This document shows positions 8,681-16,514 of a DNA stretch of 42,620 nucleotides, in pieces. The notes below the pieces were generated by a model. It was given only the letters and a program-made list of their open reading frames with translations, was not told where the DNA came from and searched no databases. Position numbers and translations under genes: made by a program. The stretch is from Bacillus sp. ISL-7 (GTDB lineage: Bacteria > Bacillota > Bacilli > Bacillales_B > DSM-18226). Location: the NCBI RefSeq assembly GCF_018613065.1, contig NZ_JAGGQW010000060.1, positions 1 to 42,620 on the forward strand. Reading direction: 5' to 3'. The first letter of the stretch is position 1. Each line of letters opens with the position of its first letter.

Positions 8681-9110
8681 TTTTGTCGTGACAATCAAAT
8701 ACACAAAAACTAACATCGATCCGGATACCTCAGCTAAATGTAATCGCATCCAAAACTTAACTCAGTGTGCTTAGGTAAACGGCGTTTAATGCATTTTTGT
8801 AGATAATATCTGAATATATTGGCTTTTAAAAATATCAGAATATTATCTTAATTAATTTAATTTTAAATCTTTTTTTTGTGAAAATCTAATCGAAATATTC
8901 TTACTTTTAGTGACTGAATTCAAGATTTTATTTATATATAAACATTATGAATACGCTGTTAATTCGCGTGCAAAGAGATGAAATAAGCGGAATAATTAAT
9001 AGATTTCGTTTGTCCTAAGTACATTTTAAAGACATTTAAATAGGCATGACATAATAAAAAAAGGTAAGGGGAGCTCGAAATTATAAAAGGAATAAACTAA
9101 AAGAATCTTT
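8681..9110. repeat. Operon-upstream repeat, copy 1 (probable promoter region of dioxygenase operon)
   Basis: This 430-bp region is repeated at 16515-16797 and 18843-19230, and partly at 3718-3785. Shared blocks include the stretch giving MRLHLAEV on the minus strand, a stem-forming AGATAATATCTGAATATATT (8801-8820) with its near complement at 8831-8848, AATTAATTTAATTTTAAATC, and TTCAAGATTTTATTTATATA. It lies directly upstream of the minus-strand operon, so it should contain its promoter and any LysR site. No gene is supported inside it. Confidence 0.8.
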
Positions 9111-9252
9111 ATATTTGTTTTTGATAATCTAGATTTGAGGTACTTTTATACGATTTGATCACATAAAAAATGAGCCACATGATTTCCAATTCTATTAACC
9201 TTTCTTATGATAGGAAGTGACTATACTTTCTTCATATGAGAGGAAGAACAGG

Positions 9253-9470
9253 ATGATCGAAATGACTCAATTTCATAAAATCAAAATTATTAAAAGAGGT
9301 TGAAGGTTTATTGCAAAGGCAAATTGCGCCAAAAATTTGGAATTTCACGTAACACTGTTAGCAAATATCTTAAAAATAATACGTAATGATAACTACGAAT
9401 CTAGAATTTACGGAATGGGCGTCTATATTTGGAGATAAAAAAATGACCGCAGCCCTTCTAGATCGACTAA
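9253..9470 (+). mobile_element. IS21-family remnant: IstA start joined to IstB end
   Basis: From about 9260 the plus strand gives an IstA-like start (MTQFHKIKII) and, after frameshifts, RQIAPKFGISRNTVSKYLK, the N-terminal helix-turn-helix of IS21 IstA. Directly behind it ITTNLEFTEWASIFGDKK with MTAALLDRLT is the C-terminal part of the IstB ATPase. About 2 kb of a normal IS21 element is missing between them, so this is a deletion scar, not a mobile copy. Confidence 0.75.
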
Positions 9471-9526
9471 CCAACTATGATACAATCTATTTTCTAAAAT
9501 CACTTGAAAACTTTACCATATCCCCC

Positions 9527-9563
9527 CCCCCTTAAGTTGGATTATTAGTCCAACTTAAGGGGG
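9527..9563. repeat. Perfect 15-bp inverted repeat in a C-run/G-run context
   Basis: CCCCCTTAAGTTGGA (9527-9541) is exactly complementary to 9549-9563 around TTATTAG. The left arm is extended by a run of ten C (9522-9531). It overlaps the terminator that follows, so two hairpins compete for the same bases. Confidence 0.85.
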
Positions 9564-9586
9564 TAACTTCATTAAGTTACCTTTTT
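9562..9586 (+). terminator. Plus-strand terminator hairpin
   Basis: GGTAACTT (9562-9569) pairs with AAGTTACC (9574-9581) around CATT and is followed by TTTTT. No intact plus-strand gene precedes it, so it probably survives from the inserted DNA. Confidence 0.65.
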
Positions 9587-9661
9587 CTAATGCTAAAATA
9601 TTGTTTATTACAGTGTTATTTACTGCTAAAAAAGTTACCTTCCCTCCGAAAAGAGAACCCG

Positions 9662-9835
9662 TTACTTTTCCTCCTGGCTCCTATTCGTTGAAACTGGATG
9701 AATTACATAATAGAATCCTAAAATACTTTCAATTTCTCCTATGTCTAAATATTCATCTGATGAATCTTTAAGCACTATCTGTGCATCTTGAATATCTAAT
9801 TTCTCTAGTTTTTCAATGAGTTCAGATACTGTCAT
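9662..9835 (-). CDS. Small acidic protein of 57 residues, unknown
   Basis: Translation from the ATG at 9835 gives 57 residues beginning MTVSELIEKLEKLDIQDAQ and ending NRSQEEK, with GGAGG ten bases before the start. The N-terminal helix SELIEKLEKL followed by a short acidic strand region (DSSDEYLDIGEIESIL) resembles small prophage-type proteins that begin VSELIEKL, but I cannot name a family. It lies alone between IS21 debris and a YolD remnant, on DNA that looks transferred. Coding is supported by the start signal and composition only. Confidence 0.55.
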   Translation of the reverse strand: MTVSELIEKLEKLDIQDAQIVLKDSSDEYLDIGEIESILGFYYVIHPVSTNRSQEEK

Positions 9836-9938
9836 TTTTTATTTTCCTCCATATTTATTTTATAAAATAAGAATTCCACAGACTCTATTTATCGTATAAA
9901 TCACCTTTAGAAATCAAACAGGAGTCTGCACTTTTTTT

Positions 9939-10100
9939 ATGTTTGGACAATTTATTGCAAAACAAGGTAATCAAGTTCATCGTCAATTTAGAAAAGCTAC
10001 ACATGCAAAACATATTTATCCAAATTATGATAGTTTAAGAAAAAATATCTTTCAAATTAGTATAAATATCCCCTACAGTCAATATGTTATTCCCTTTTAA
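9939..10100 (+). CDS. Small basic ORF of 53 residues, unknown
   Basis: An ATG at 9939 opens a frame MFGQFIAKQGNQVHRQFRK ... YVIPF ending at TAA 10098-10100. It is basic and histidine-rich in its middle. AGGAG lies about 15 bases upstream, too far for a good site. I do not recognise it, and it may be the start of a truncated gene or no gene. Confidence 0.25.
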   Translation: MFGQFIAKQGNQVHRQFRKATHAKHIYPNYDSLRKNIFQISINIPYSQYVIPF

Positions 10101-10212
10101 TTTTAGGAAATATATAATTTTAGACCTGATAAAATAGTCCATCGTAAATTATACGCAAATTTTACTCTTTTCTTCTATGAAATACTCCTAATTGGTATAT
10201 TTGAATATCTTT

Positions 10213-10555
10213 CTAATCAACGCGAAGCACTCCAACTACGTCAACAAATGCCACTCGCTCGATTTCACCTGGTTTCACTTAATTGTGGAGCTGATGCGTA
10301 AGAGGATCCACGTATTGAACACGACCAGTTATATCCATAATAAAGCCTCAGTCCCTACGCTAATATTTATCTCAATATTAGATTCCATTGCGTAAGCTAT
10401 GCGCAAATCAAACTCCTCCGCCTCATATTCGTGGATGATGAGGATGGGTTTAGCAATCCGTTCAGTACCCCGCCACAAATTGGCTGCGTCTTCATCAGTT
10501 CAGGCAATTGAAATGCGGGTTGCCATTTAGCCATACCGCGGTCATGTATCGCCAT
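10213..10555 (-). pseudogene. YolD-like protein gene, frameshifted
   Basis: The start MAIHDRGMAKWQPAFQLPEL follows a very strong AAAGGAGGAG site and matches the N-terminus of the YolD family (DRGMxKWxxAxxLPE). One base later in frame the homology continues as EYEAEEFDLRIAYAME, then, after a stop, as GRVQYVDPLTHQL and PGEIERVAFVDVVGV, which are the usual middle and end of YolD. At least one frameshift and two stops make it dead. YolD genes usually accompany Y-family DNA polymerases (UvrX type) in mobile DNA, and no polymerase remains here. Confidence 0.8.
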
Positions 10556-10585
10556 ACAAATCTCCTCCTTTATTTCTATTACATA

Positions 10586-10599
10586 CGAACAAACTTTCT
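10586..10599 (-). promoter_or_regulatory. Probable LexA (SOS) box before the YolD remnant
   Basis: CGAACAAACTTTCT matches the Bacillus LexA consensus CGAACRNRYGTTYC at 12 of 14 positions and lies 31 bases upstream of the YolD start. yolD-uvrX operons are known SOS targets. This is a consensus match only. Confidence 0.45.
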
Positions 10600-10752
10600 A
10601 AATATAAAATAAAAATAAAATAACATTCACCGCTGTTTTACGCTCCTAAGAAAATTCTGCAAAAAAAACATCAAACGGAAAGACGAACATTCCAGCAAAA
10701 TCAACAAAGAACGTTCGCCACACTTTTAATACTTATTAAAGTCACACTTATG

Positions 10753-11165
10753 GTGGTTCTAGTGCAAAAATAAAGTAAAAATGAAAGAAGCGTATTTATT
10801 CCTAAAGGAATCATGTGTTATGTTGCTAGCTCAAACAATTGATGAATGAATTCTTTCTGATTTTGAACAGACTGATCCCGTAGAGATCAATTTGTTCTTT
10901 TTTAATCATGTGCATAGCTTACACTCCTGATAGAATAGATGTAGCTGTTTCAATAGATTTGAAACCTAACATATAGCGAAATCGCTTATTAATGAACCGA
11001 TGATCCTGTTCACGATGTTGTTTAGATATTTTATTTGCCTTATTTGGATGTCTTTCGGTACTTGTTTTTCTTCTATTAGCTCCTTAATGGCTGCTGGATA
11101 AGCTGGGTTCTTATCTACTGTAATGACACGTGGCCTGGAAACATGCGAGGCCCATATTGATGGAC
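10753..11165 (-). mobile_element. Degraded IS6-family element
   Basis: The left end GGTTCTAGTGCAAAAA (10753-10768) matches the IS6 terminal repeat of the intact copy. On the minus strand [14 protein letters not shown] is joined directly to [15 protein letters not shown] and [13 protein letters not shown], so the part with the first catalytic Asp is deleted. Glu of the DDE triad is also lost to a frameshift (NNIVNRI instead of NNIVEQDHR). Its truncated 5' side abuts the pycA fragment. Confidence 0.8.
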
Positions 11166-11192
11166 CCAACGCATTATCTTGGTGTGGGCAAT

Positions 11193-11370
11193 ATCCCACC
11201 CCGACAAGATAGGATTCATCGGCCTTATAACGGTGAAAAGAACTCGAGTCCTCTTTCGAGTAAATCGCTACTGTACGAATATTTAATTCAGTACATGCCC
11301 GAAAAACTCGAATCGCAATCTCCCCTCTATTGGCCACTAGCACCTTATTAATCTTAACTATCACCTTTAA
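11193..11370 (-). pseudogene. pycA: Pyruvate carboxylase 5' fragment
   Basis: The minus strand reads [20 protein letters not shown] then [20 protein letters not shown] and [11 protein letters not shown], the start of the biotin carboxylase domain of Bacillus PycA. After about 60 residues it ends abruptly at the degraded IS6 copy. Pyruvate carboxylase has about 1,150 residues, so this is only the first twentieth. With the ftsW fragment 60 bp upstream it preserves the ftsW-pycA order known from B. subtilis. Confidence 0.88.
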
Positions 11371-11441
11371 CACCCCAATCATATTTTAAAAAGCGCAAAA
11401 AAAAATTTTTCCTGTACAAGGAAAGAATATGATAAATATTG

Positions 11442-11651
11442 TTACCAGATCCTGTTTGTATTTCTTTCATAATTAACAAACATAGAAACGTTAACCAGTA
11501 TACCTGTAACAATCGCTAATTGAATGAGGGATGAACAGCCGTAGCTGACAAATGGAAGCGGGATCCCCGCAAGCTGAATGAATCCGGAAATCCCGGCAGG
11601 GTTGATAATAACTTGAGTTCCAATCATGCTAGTAACCTCAATTGTCAGCAA
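11442..11651 (-). pseudogene. ftsW: FtsW 3' fragment
   Basis: The frame contains GTQVIINPAGISGFIQLAGI and PLPFVSYGCSSLIQLAIVTG with ILVNVSMFVNYE. This is the last transmembrane segments of FtsW-type SEDS proteins (consensus PLPFVSYGGSS; here one Gly is Cys). It holds only the last 60 or so of about 400 residues and ends just before the pycA fragment. It is therefore a copied chromosomal junction, not a working division gene. Confidence 0.85.
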
Positions 11652-11831
11652 ATTTCCAAAGGAATCTTTTCATTTAAATGTAAATTTTCTCTTAGTGCGA
11701 AACCAATTAAGCAATTTACCCTTGGTTCATTTCATATTTGTAAAATCTTTTAAAGAAAACTTCACCGATGTCTGCAATGTTTTTATAATGAGTTTGCACC
11801 TGGAAGATAGACCTGAAAACAATGGATTATC

Positions 11832-11975
11832 ATGATTAAAAAATTCGTTAATGAAATGATTAAATCAGACAGATATAAAAAATACCAATTCAACAAGATG
11901 AATGGGTATACCTTTAAATCTATTTCTACTATGGCTAACCATAACGATATGAGTGAAAAACAAGAAAAGGTGTAG
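11832..11975 (+). CDS. Small lysine-rich ORF of 47 residues, doubtful
   Basis: ATG 11832 to TAG 11975 encodes MIKKFVNEMIKSDRYKKYQF and 27 more residues, basic and without hydrophobic segments. No convincing ribosome binding site is seen. A hairpin with T-rich tail follows at 12053-12090, the only support for transcription. Not recognised. Confidence 0.2.
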   Translation: MIKKFVNEMIKSDRYKKYQFNKMNGYTFKSISTMANHNDMSEKQEKV

Positions 11976-12052
11976 CGAACCTCCCTTGAGGGGATGTCAG
12001 TACCTCAGATATATCGACAAACCCGAATATTTTCGAATTTGTCGACAGTCTG

Positions 12053-12090
12053 AACTCCCTTTCAAAAAATATTGGGAGTTTTAATTTTTT
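12053..12090 (+). terminator. Weak plus-strand terminator
   Basis: AACTCCC (12053-12059) pairs with GGGAGTT (12074-12080), followed by TTAATTTTTT. The loop is 14 bases, which makes it weak. A second palindromic pair, TCGACAAA/TTTGTCGA, precedes it at 12013-12043. Confidence 0.45.
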
Positions 12091-12181
12091 ATTTCTAAGG
12101 TTGTGAAAAATTACCTTTATAAAAACAACTAATAGTTTGTCAATTTTCTAGAATACAGTTACTAGACTCATGCTTATTCGT

Positions 12182-12370
12182 TTATTTTCTTTCAGAAACC
12201 GGTACACCGGCAACTCCCCAATGAGTTTTTGGAATTTCATTTACCAATACTCGAACGCTAGTTTTTGGTGCAACTAATGTTTCAACAACAGTATCAGTAA
12301 TATTTTCAATTAATGCTTTTATTTTTTCAGGTGGTCTGCCTTCCATAATATTTACTTGAATAAGTGGCAT
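12182..12370 (-). CDS. 4-oxalocrotonate tautomerase
   Basis: The 62-residue protein is the usual size of the 4-OT family. After removal of Met, Pro-1 is the catalytic base (MPLIQVNIMEGR), and Arg-11 and Arg-39 (TSVRVLV) are both present in mature numbering. It interconverts enol and keto forms of 4-oxalocrotonate (2-hydroxymuconate to 2-oxo-3-hexenedioate). It is the last gene of the minus-strand block, 60 bp after the decarboxylase that uses its product, which supports the assignment. Confidence 0.92.
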   Translation of the reverse strand: MPLIQVNIMEGRPPEKIKALIENITDTVVETLVAPKTSVRVLVNEIPKTHWGVAGVPVSERK

Positions 12371-12429
12371 GATAATTCCCCTTTCATAAATTTTATTTTT
12401 CTATTGTAATATGTTTTAAAATTGCTCAT

Positions 12430-13218
12430 TTATTCACCAACAGAGAAAGTTACTTCGCCCAGCCCATCAAATTTACCTGAAACAACGTCGCCAACTTTTA
12501 ACAATATTGCACTTGTTAAGGCTCCCGATAAAATGATTTCGCCTTTTTTAATTTTATCTCCTTTTCTAGCGAGCATGTTTGCCAATACTGCAATGGCATT
12601 GGCAGGATGTCCTAAAACGGCAGCGCCAGCGCCCAATTCTTTAATTTGGCCATTAATCGATAAAGTTGCCCCTACTAATTCAAGTTCAAAGTCATTTGGT
12701 TTTCGAAGTGTATTACCGAATACGACCCTTGAAGTAGATGCATTATCAGCAATTACATCTGTGTGAGTAAAATTAAAATTTTCATAACGGCTGTCAATAA
12801 TTTCAAGTGCAGGTAAAACATACTCTGTTTTAGCTAACACTTGTGAGCCGGTAATTCCAGGTCCTTCAATATCTTCGCCAATCAAAAACGCAATTTCTGC
12901 TTCCACTTTTGGATGGATCAGATCAGAAAATGGAAGAACACCACCGTTATCGATCAACATATAATCAAACACATATCCGTAAATTGGCTCAGTAACGCCC
13001 ATTTGTTCCCACTTCGCCTTGCTTGTTAATCCCATCTTAGGGCCAATGATTCTTCGGCCCTCGTCTAATTTTTTTTGAACAAGCAGTTCCTGTGCCTGAT
13101 AAGCTTCCTCAACTGTTAAATCAGGTTTAAACGTCTTAGTTACCTTTACAACTTCACGTTTTTCTACTTCCGCAGCAACTAAGTAATCAGCAATTTGTTT
13201 AATAATATCACTTGTCAT
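12430..13218 (-). CDS. 4-oxalocrotonate decarboxylase
   Basis: The 262-residue protein belongs to the hydratase/decarboxylase family of meta-cleavage pathways. The stretches PKMGLTSKAKWEQMGVTEPI, IHPKVEAEIAF and DSRYENFNF with IADNAS agree better with the decarboxylase (XylI/DmpH) than with the hydratase. The conserved Glu pair EAEIAF that binds Mg2+ is present. It converts 2-oxo-3-hexenedioate to 2-hydroxypenta-2,4-dienoate. Such decarboxylases form a complex with the hydratase, here its upstream neighbour (gap about 45 bp). Confidence 0.88.
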   Translation of the reverse strand: MTSDIIKQIADYLVAAEVEKREVVKVTKTFKPDLTVEEAYQAQELLVQKKLDEGRRIIGPKMGLTSKAKWEQMGVTEPIYGYVFDYMLIDNGGVLPFSDLIHPKVEAEIAFLIGEDIEGPGITGSQVLAKTEYVLPALEIIDSRYENFNFTHTDVIADNASTSRVVFGNTLRKPNDFELELVGATLSINGQIKELGAGAAVLGHPANAIAVLANMLARKGDKIKKGEIILSGALTSAILLKVGDVVSGKFDGLGEVTFSVGE

Positions 13219-13262
13219 TCCTTTTCCTCCTTTGATCCAGATTCAGTATCTATTTAAGCCAA

Positions 13263-14042
13263 TTATTTAAAGTTAACGCTTACTTGCCCAAGATAAGCAA
13301 ATCTTGCTGTAAAATTGTCGCCCGGATTAACGACAACCATGCCGGAAAGTGCACCCGAAAGGATTACTTCACCTGCTTTAAGAGTAATATCATAATCTGC
13401 TAAACGATTCGCCAACCATGCAACACAAGTTGCCGGATTTCCAAGTGCAGCGGCTCCAACACCTGTATTGGCAACTTCACCATTTTGCAAAAGTACCATG
13501 CCCATTAATTCTAGATTAATATCTTTAATTTTTGTAGGCTTGCCACCCAATACAAATAATCCAGATGAAGCATTATCAGCGACTGTGTCTGGTAGCTTAA
13601 TTTTCCAATCTTGTATCCGACTATCAACAATTTCTAAAGCAGGAACAACATAATCTGTTGCTTGCAGCACATCAAGAACAGTCACATTCGGACCTTTTAA
13701 ATCTTTCTTTAAAATAAATGCAATTTCACCTTCTACTTTCGGCTGAAGCATGGTCTCACAAAAAATAGTACCGCCATTTTCAACGACCATGCTGTCTAAT
13801 AGATGTCCATAGTCAGGCTCATCAACACCCAACATTTTTTGTACAGCAACAGAGGTTAATCCAATTTTTTTGCCAACAATTTTCTGTCCTTCAGCTAGCT
13901 TCTTTTTAATATTTTCCAATTGAATATAATATGCCTCATCGACAGTAATTTCTGGATCTACCACAGTTAGCGGATTAATTCCAACGCGTTTTTTTTCAGC
14001 TTCTAATAATTTAGCAGCAAACTTTTCAATTTTACTAGTCAA
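13263..14042 (-). CDS. 2-hydroxypenta-2,4-dienoate (2-oxopent-4-enoate) hydratase
   Basis: This 259-residue paralogue of the next gene carries hydratase-type features: GKKIGLTSVAVQKMLGVDEP, LQPKVEGEIAF, DYVVPALEIVDSRIQDWKI and VADNASSGLFVLG, as in MhpD/XylJ/DmpE. It adds water to 2-hydroxypentadienoate, giving 4-hydroxy-2-oxovalerate. The start is TTG at 14042 (AAAGGA about nine bases upstream); no ATG fits the conserved N-terminus. The aldolase and acylating acetaldehyde dehydrogenase that would follow are not in the window. A terminator separates it from the dehydrogenase upstream. Confidence 0.88.
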   Translation of the reverse strand: MTSKIEKFAAKLLEAEKKRVGINPLTVVDPEITVDEAYYIQLENIKKKLAEGQKIVGKKIGLTSVAVQKMLGVDEPDYGHLLDSMVVENGGTIFCETMLQPKVEGEIAFILKKDLKGPNVTVLDVLQATDYVVPALEIVDSRIQDWKIKLPDTVADNASSGLFVLGGKPTKIKDINLELMGMVLLQNGEVANTGVGAAALGNPATCVAWLANRLADYDITLKAGEVILSGALSGMVVVNPGDNFTARFAYLGQVSVNFK

Positions 14043-14105
14043 TTGATTATATCCTTTCTATTATAAATGTATTTTGACACTGTTTAGTAAAAGCTGAGAA
14101 ACATT

Positions 14106-14144
14106 CAAAAAAGTTGCACGGTATATCTTATTTAAACCGTGCAA
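14106..14144 (-). terminator. Intercistronic terminator after the semialdehyde dehydrogenase
   Basis: On the minus strand TTGCACGGT (14136-14144) pairs with ACCGTGCAA (14114-14122), followed by CTTTTTT. It lies between the dehydrogenase stop (14168) and the hydratase start, so the lower genes may be expressed at reduced level or from their own promoter. Confidence 0.75.
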
Positions 14145-14167
14145 AATATCCATGTTAAAATCTAAAA

Positions 14168-15655
14168 TTAAAGTTTAACACAAATATTAGTTATTTCAGT
14201 GTAGAATTCCCAACTGTGACTACCGCCAACACGACCTAGTCCACTGTCTTTCGTACCTCCGAATGGAGTTCTAAGATCACGTACAAACCAGCAGTTGATG
14301 TAAGATAAACCTGATACAATTTTTTGGGCTACACGGTGTGCACGACGGATATCGTTAGTCCAGATTGTGTTACTTAAGCCCATCCGAGTATCGTTTGCTG
14401 CCGCAATCACTTCTTCTTCTGTGTCAAATGGAATAACTGTAACAACCGGTCCAAAGATTTCTTCACGAACACAACGAGATCTGTCATCTAGACCAGTAAT
14501 GATGGTTGGTTCTATGAAATATCCTTTATCCAAACCATCAGGGCGCTTACCGCCTGTAACGAAAGTACCGCCTTCTTCTTCAGCAATTTTCAGATAGCTC
14601 ATTACTTTATCATAGTGTACTTTGGCGACTAATGCGCCTTGATCATTGCTCATATCAAATGGATCGCCAACTTTTAATTCTCTTGTTTTAGATGCAAATC
14701 TTTCTACGAATTCATCAAAAATTTGGCGTTCAACATAGATTCTTGAACCACAGACACAAACTTCACCTTGATTTGTAAAACTTGATCTAATGGTTGTTGC
14801 CACTACTTCATCAATATCCACATCTGCAAAGATAATGTTAGGGTTTTTACCGCCTAATTCGAAAGAAAGCTTTTTTAGTGTAGGCGCAGCTTCTGCCATG
14901 ATTTTAGCACCTGTAGATACTTGCCCGATAAAACCGATACCTGAAATGTCAGGGTGTTTGTTGATTGCACTTCCAGCACCAGGTCCAAAACCGTGAACCA
15001 AGTTTACAACTCCATCCGGAACACCAGCTTCTTTAAGAATTTCCATTAATCTTGTTGCAGTCATTGGGGTTAATTCAGATGGCTTAATCACTACTGTACA
15101 CCCTGCAGCCAAAGCTGGAGCTAATTTCCATGTTAATAAGAATAATGGAAGATTCCATGGCTGGATTAATCCAACTACTCCAATCGGGCGGCGATATCCG
15201 TAGTTAAGCGCATTGTGAGTTTCATCTTGGTATGCCTCTGTTCCTATAGAAATCATGTAATCAGCAAAAAAATGGAAGTTTGCTGCTGCACGAGGAGCAT
15301 CAACGTGACGTGAGAATTTAAGGTGCTTACCAGTATCTAATGATTCTAATTGTGCGATTTCTTCTTGTCTTGCTTCAAGAATGTCACCAACTTTGCGGAT
15401 AATTCTTGAACGTTCATTTACAGTCATTTTTCCCCATGGTCCTTCTTCAAAAGCACGTTTAGCAGCTTTAACAGCTAAATCAATATCTGCCGCGCTTCCT
15501 TCTGCAACTGTACCATAAACTTCCTCAGTTACAGGGTTCACGTTATTAAACGTTTTTCCATCTACAGATTCAACAAATTTACCGTCGATATAATGTAAAC
15601 AATCAAATGGTTTTACGATAGGTTCAACTTCTGTTTTAGTTTCGACTTGCACCAT
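14168..15655 (-). CDS. 2-hydroxymuconate (or 2-aminomuconate) semialdehyde dehydrogenase
   Basis: The 495-residue NAD-dependent aldehyde dehydrogenase has the catalytic Cys300 (NQGEVCVCGSRIYV), Glu266 (SFELGGKNP) and Asn of PWNLP. Length, the VCVCGSR neighbourhood and the context of hydratase, decarboxylase and tautomerase point to oxidation of 2-hydroxymuconate 6-semialdehyde to 2-hydroxymuconate. The amino analogue is equally possible, since the operon upstream has an ACMSD-like enzyme. The ATG follows AAGGAGG by eight bases. Sequence alone cannot separate the two substrates. Confidence 0.9.
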   Translation of the reverse strand: MVQVETKTEVEPIVKPFDCLHYIDGKFVESVDGKTFNNVNPVTEEVYGTVAEGSAADIDLAVKAAKRAFEEGPWGKMTVNERSRIIRKVGDILEARQEEIAQLESLDTGKHLKFSRHVDAPRAAANFHFFADYMISIGTEAYQDETHNALNYGYRRPIGVVGLIQPWNLPLFLLTWKLAPALAAGCTVVIKPSELTPMTATRLMEILKEAGVPDGVVNLVHGFGPGAGSAINKHPDISGIGFIGQVSTGAKIMAEAAPTLKKLSFELGGKNPNIIFADVDIDEVVATTIRSSFTNQGEVCVCGSRIYVERQIFDEFVERFASKTRELKVGDPFDMSNDQGALVAKVHYDKVMSYLKIAEEEGGTFVTGGKRPDGLDKGYFIEPTIITGLDDRSRCVREEIFGPVVTVIPFDTEEEVIAAANDTRMGLSNTIWTNDIRRAHRVAQKIVSGLSYINCWFVRDLRTPFGGTKDSGLGRVGGSHSWEFYTEITNICVKL

Positions 15656-15701
15656 TCATAATTCCTCCTTGGTTTTGATTTTAATATTTTCTAAATATAG
15701 C

Positions 15702-15742
15702 GTTAATGCTTACATGTTTTATGTTAATGCTTATTTGTTTAT
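15702..15742 (-). promoter_or_regulatory. Tandem direct repeat upstream of the dehydrogenase
   Basis: GTTAATGCTTACATGTTTTAT (15702-15722) is followed head to tail by GTTAATGCTTATTTGTTTAT (15723-15742), 47 bases before the start codon. Two sites spaced two helical turns apart suggest cooperative regulator binding, perhaps by the pathway regulator. No protein was identified. Confidence 0.5.
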
Positions 15743-15800
15743 GGAACTTTCCACTTCATTTAAAAGAGTTAATAAAGTGTGCGTCTGACCCAACCTAAAT

Positions 15801-16260
15801 TATAAGATAATGCTTACTTTTCCGTGCTGACGGAGACTGTCTAGTTTTAGGATGACTTTCTTGGATTGAATCTTTTATTCTTCTTTTTCTTTTACCAAGA
15901 TGTATTCGTTGACTCCGACGTAATTATCGAGCACTTCACGTTTTGTGAGATAGGTTGAGTAAATGCAGCTTACCATACGGCATCCCCTTCATTACTAACG
16001 ATTCTTACATTCGTGATATTGTGAAGAGTGGTTGAGTGCGGATATTCTACATGGGCTTCTTTTTCAATAATCGTAACGCCCCTGTTCTAGACGGGCTCGA
16101 TCATCATGAACGAAGAAATTTTTTAAAGTCCGCATCAGGATTTCCGATGATACGTTCCATTGCTTGCGAATGATGTAGCCCACTCCTTTAGCTTAAACTC
16201 ATCAAGAGGTTCCTCCTCATGGACTAAAAGATCCTCAATTTCCTGACGTGTTATGTTCAT
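15801..16260 (-). pseudogene. Decayed second copy of the Rieske beta subunit
   Basis: The whole stretch follows the beta gene at 6509-6988, from the start region (CTGACGTGTTATGTTCAT on the plus strand) to the end (CTTACTTTTCCGTGC). It has several one- to ten-base deletions and substitutions that break the frame. It is fused to the tail of an alpha-subunit copy exactly as in the intact operon, so it derives from the same operon. Confidence 0.9.
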
Positions 16261-16506
16261 ACTTTCACCTTCCCAGCTTCTTCATTTTTGCTTTCAGCTG
16301 CTGTCCTCCGTTTATCCCATTCACGCCAAAAGGAACGCATTTGTTCTTCATCCGTCGCTTGGAGAATTTCCCTGTTCATTCCTTTGGAAATATCATTCCA
16401 TCCGACTTCTTTAGTATTTAAAAAGCCTTCCTGGCATAGTTCAAGTGCTTCATTATCATCCGGAGTCGCAAAACCGCCTGGCCCTAAAAACTCTAAATAG
16501 CTGGTA
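16257..16506 (-). pseudogene. Truncated second copy of the Rieske alpha subunit (C-terminal 80 residues)
   Basis: From [20 protein letters not shown] to the C-terminus this is nearly identical to the intact alpha subunit. Upstream it jumps directly into the operon-upstream repeat (copy 2), giving an open frame that begins [11 protein letters not shown]. About 350 residues, with the Rieske cluster and iron ligands, are missing. It records a deletion between the upstream region and the gene's 3' end. Confidence 0.92.
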
Positions 16507-16514
16507 TGATTCCT

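Noticed and set aside
9520..9531. Ten-C run as phase-variable tract in a gene
   Set aside because: No gene or promoter spans it; it is the edge of a hairpin in IS debris.
10966..11382. Single 138-residue protein joining biotin carboxylase and transposase
   Set aside because: The two halves come from pycA and an IS6 transposase, fused by chance in one frame; not a genuine fusion protein.
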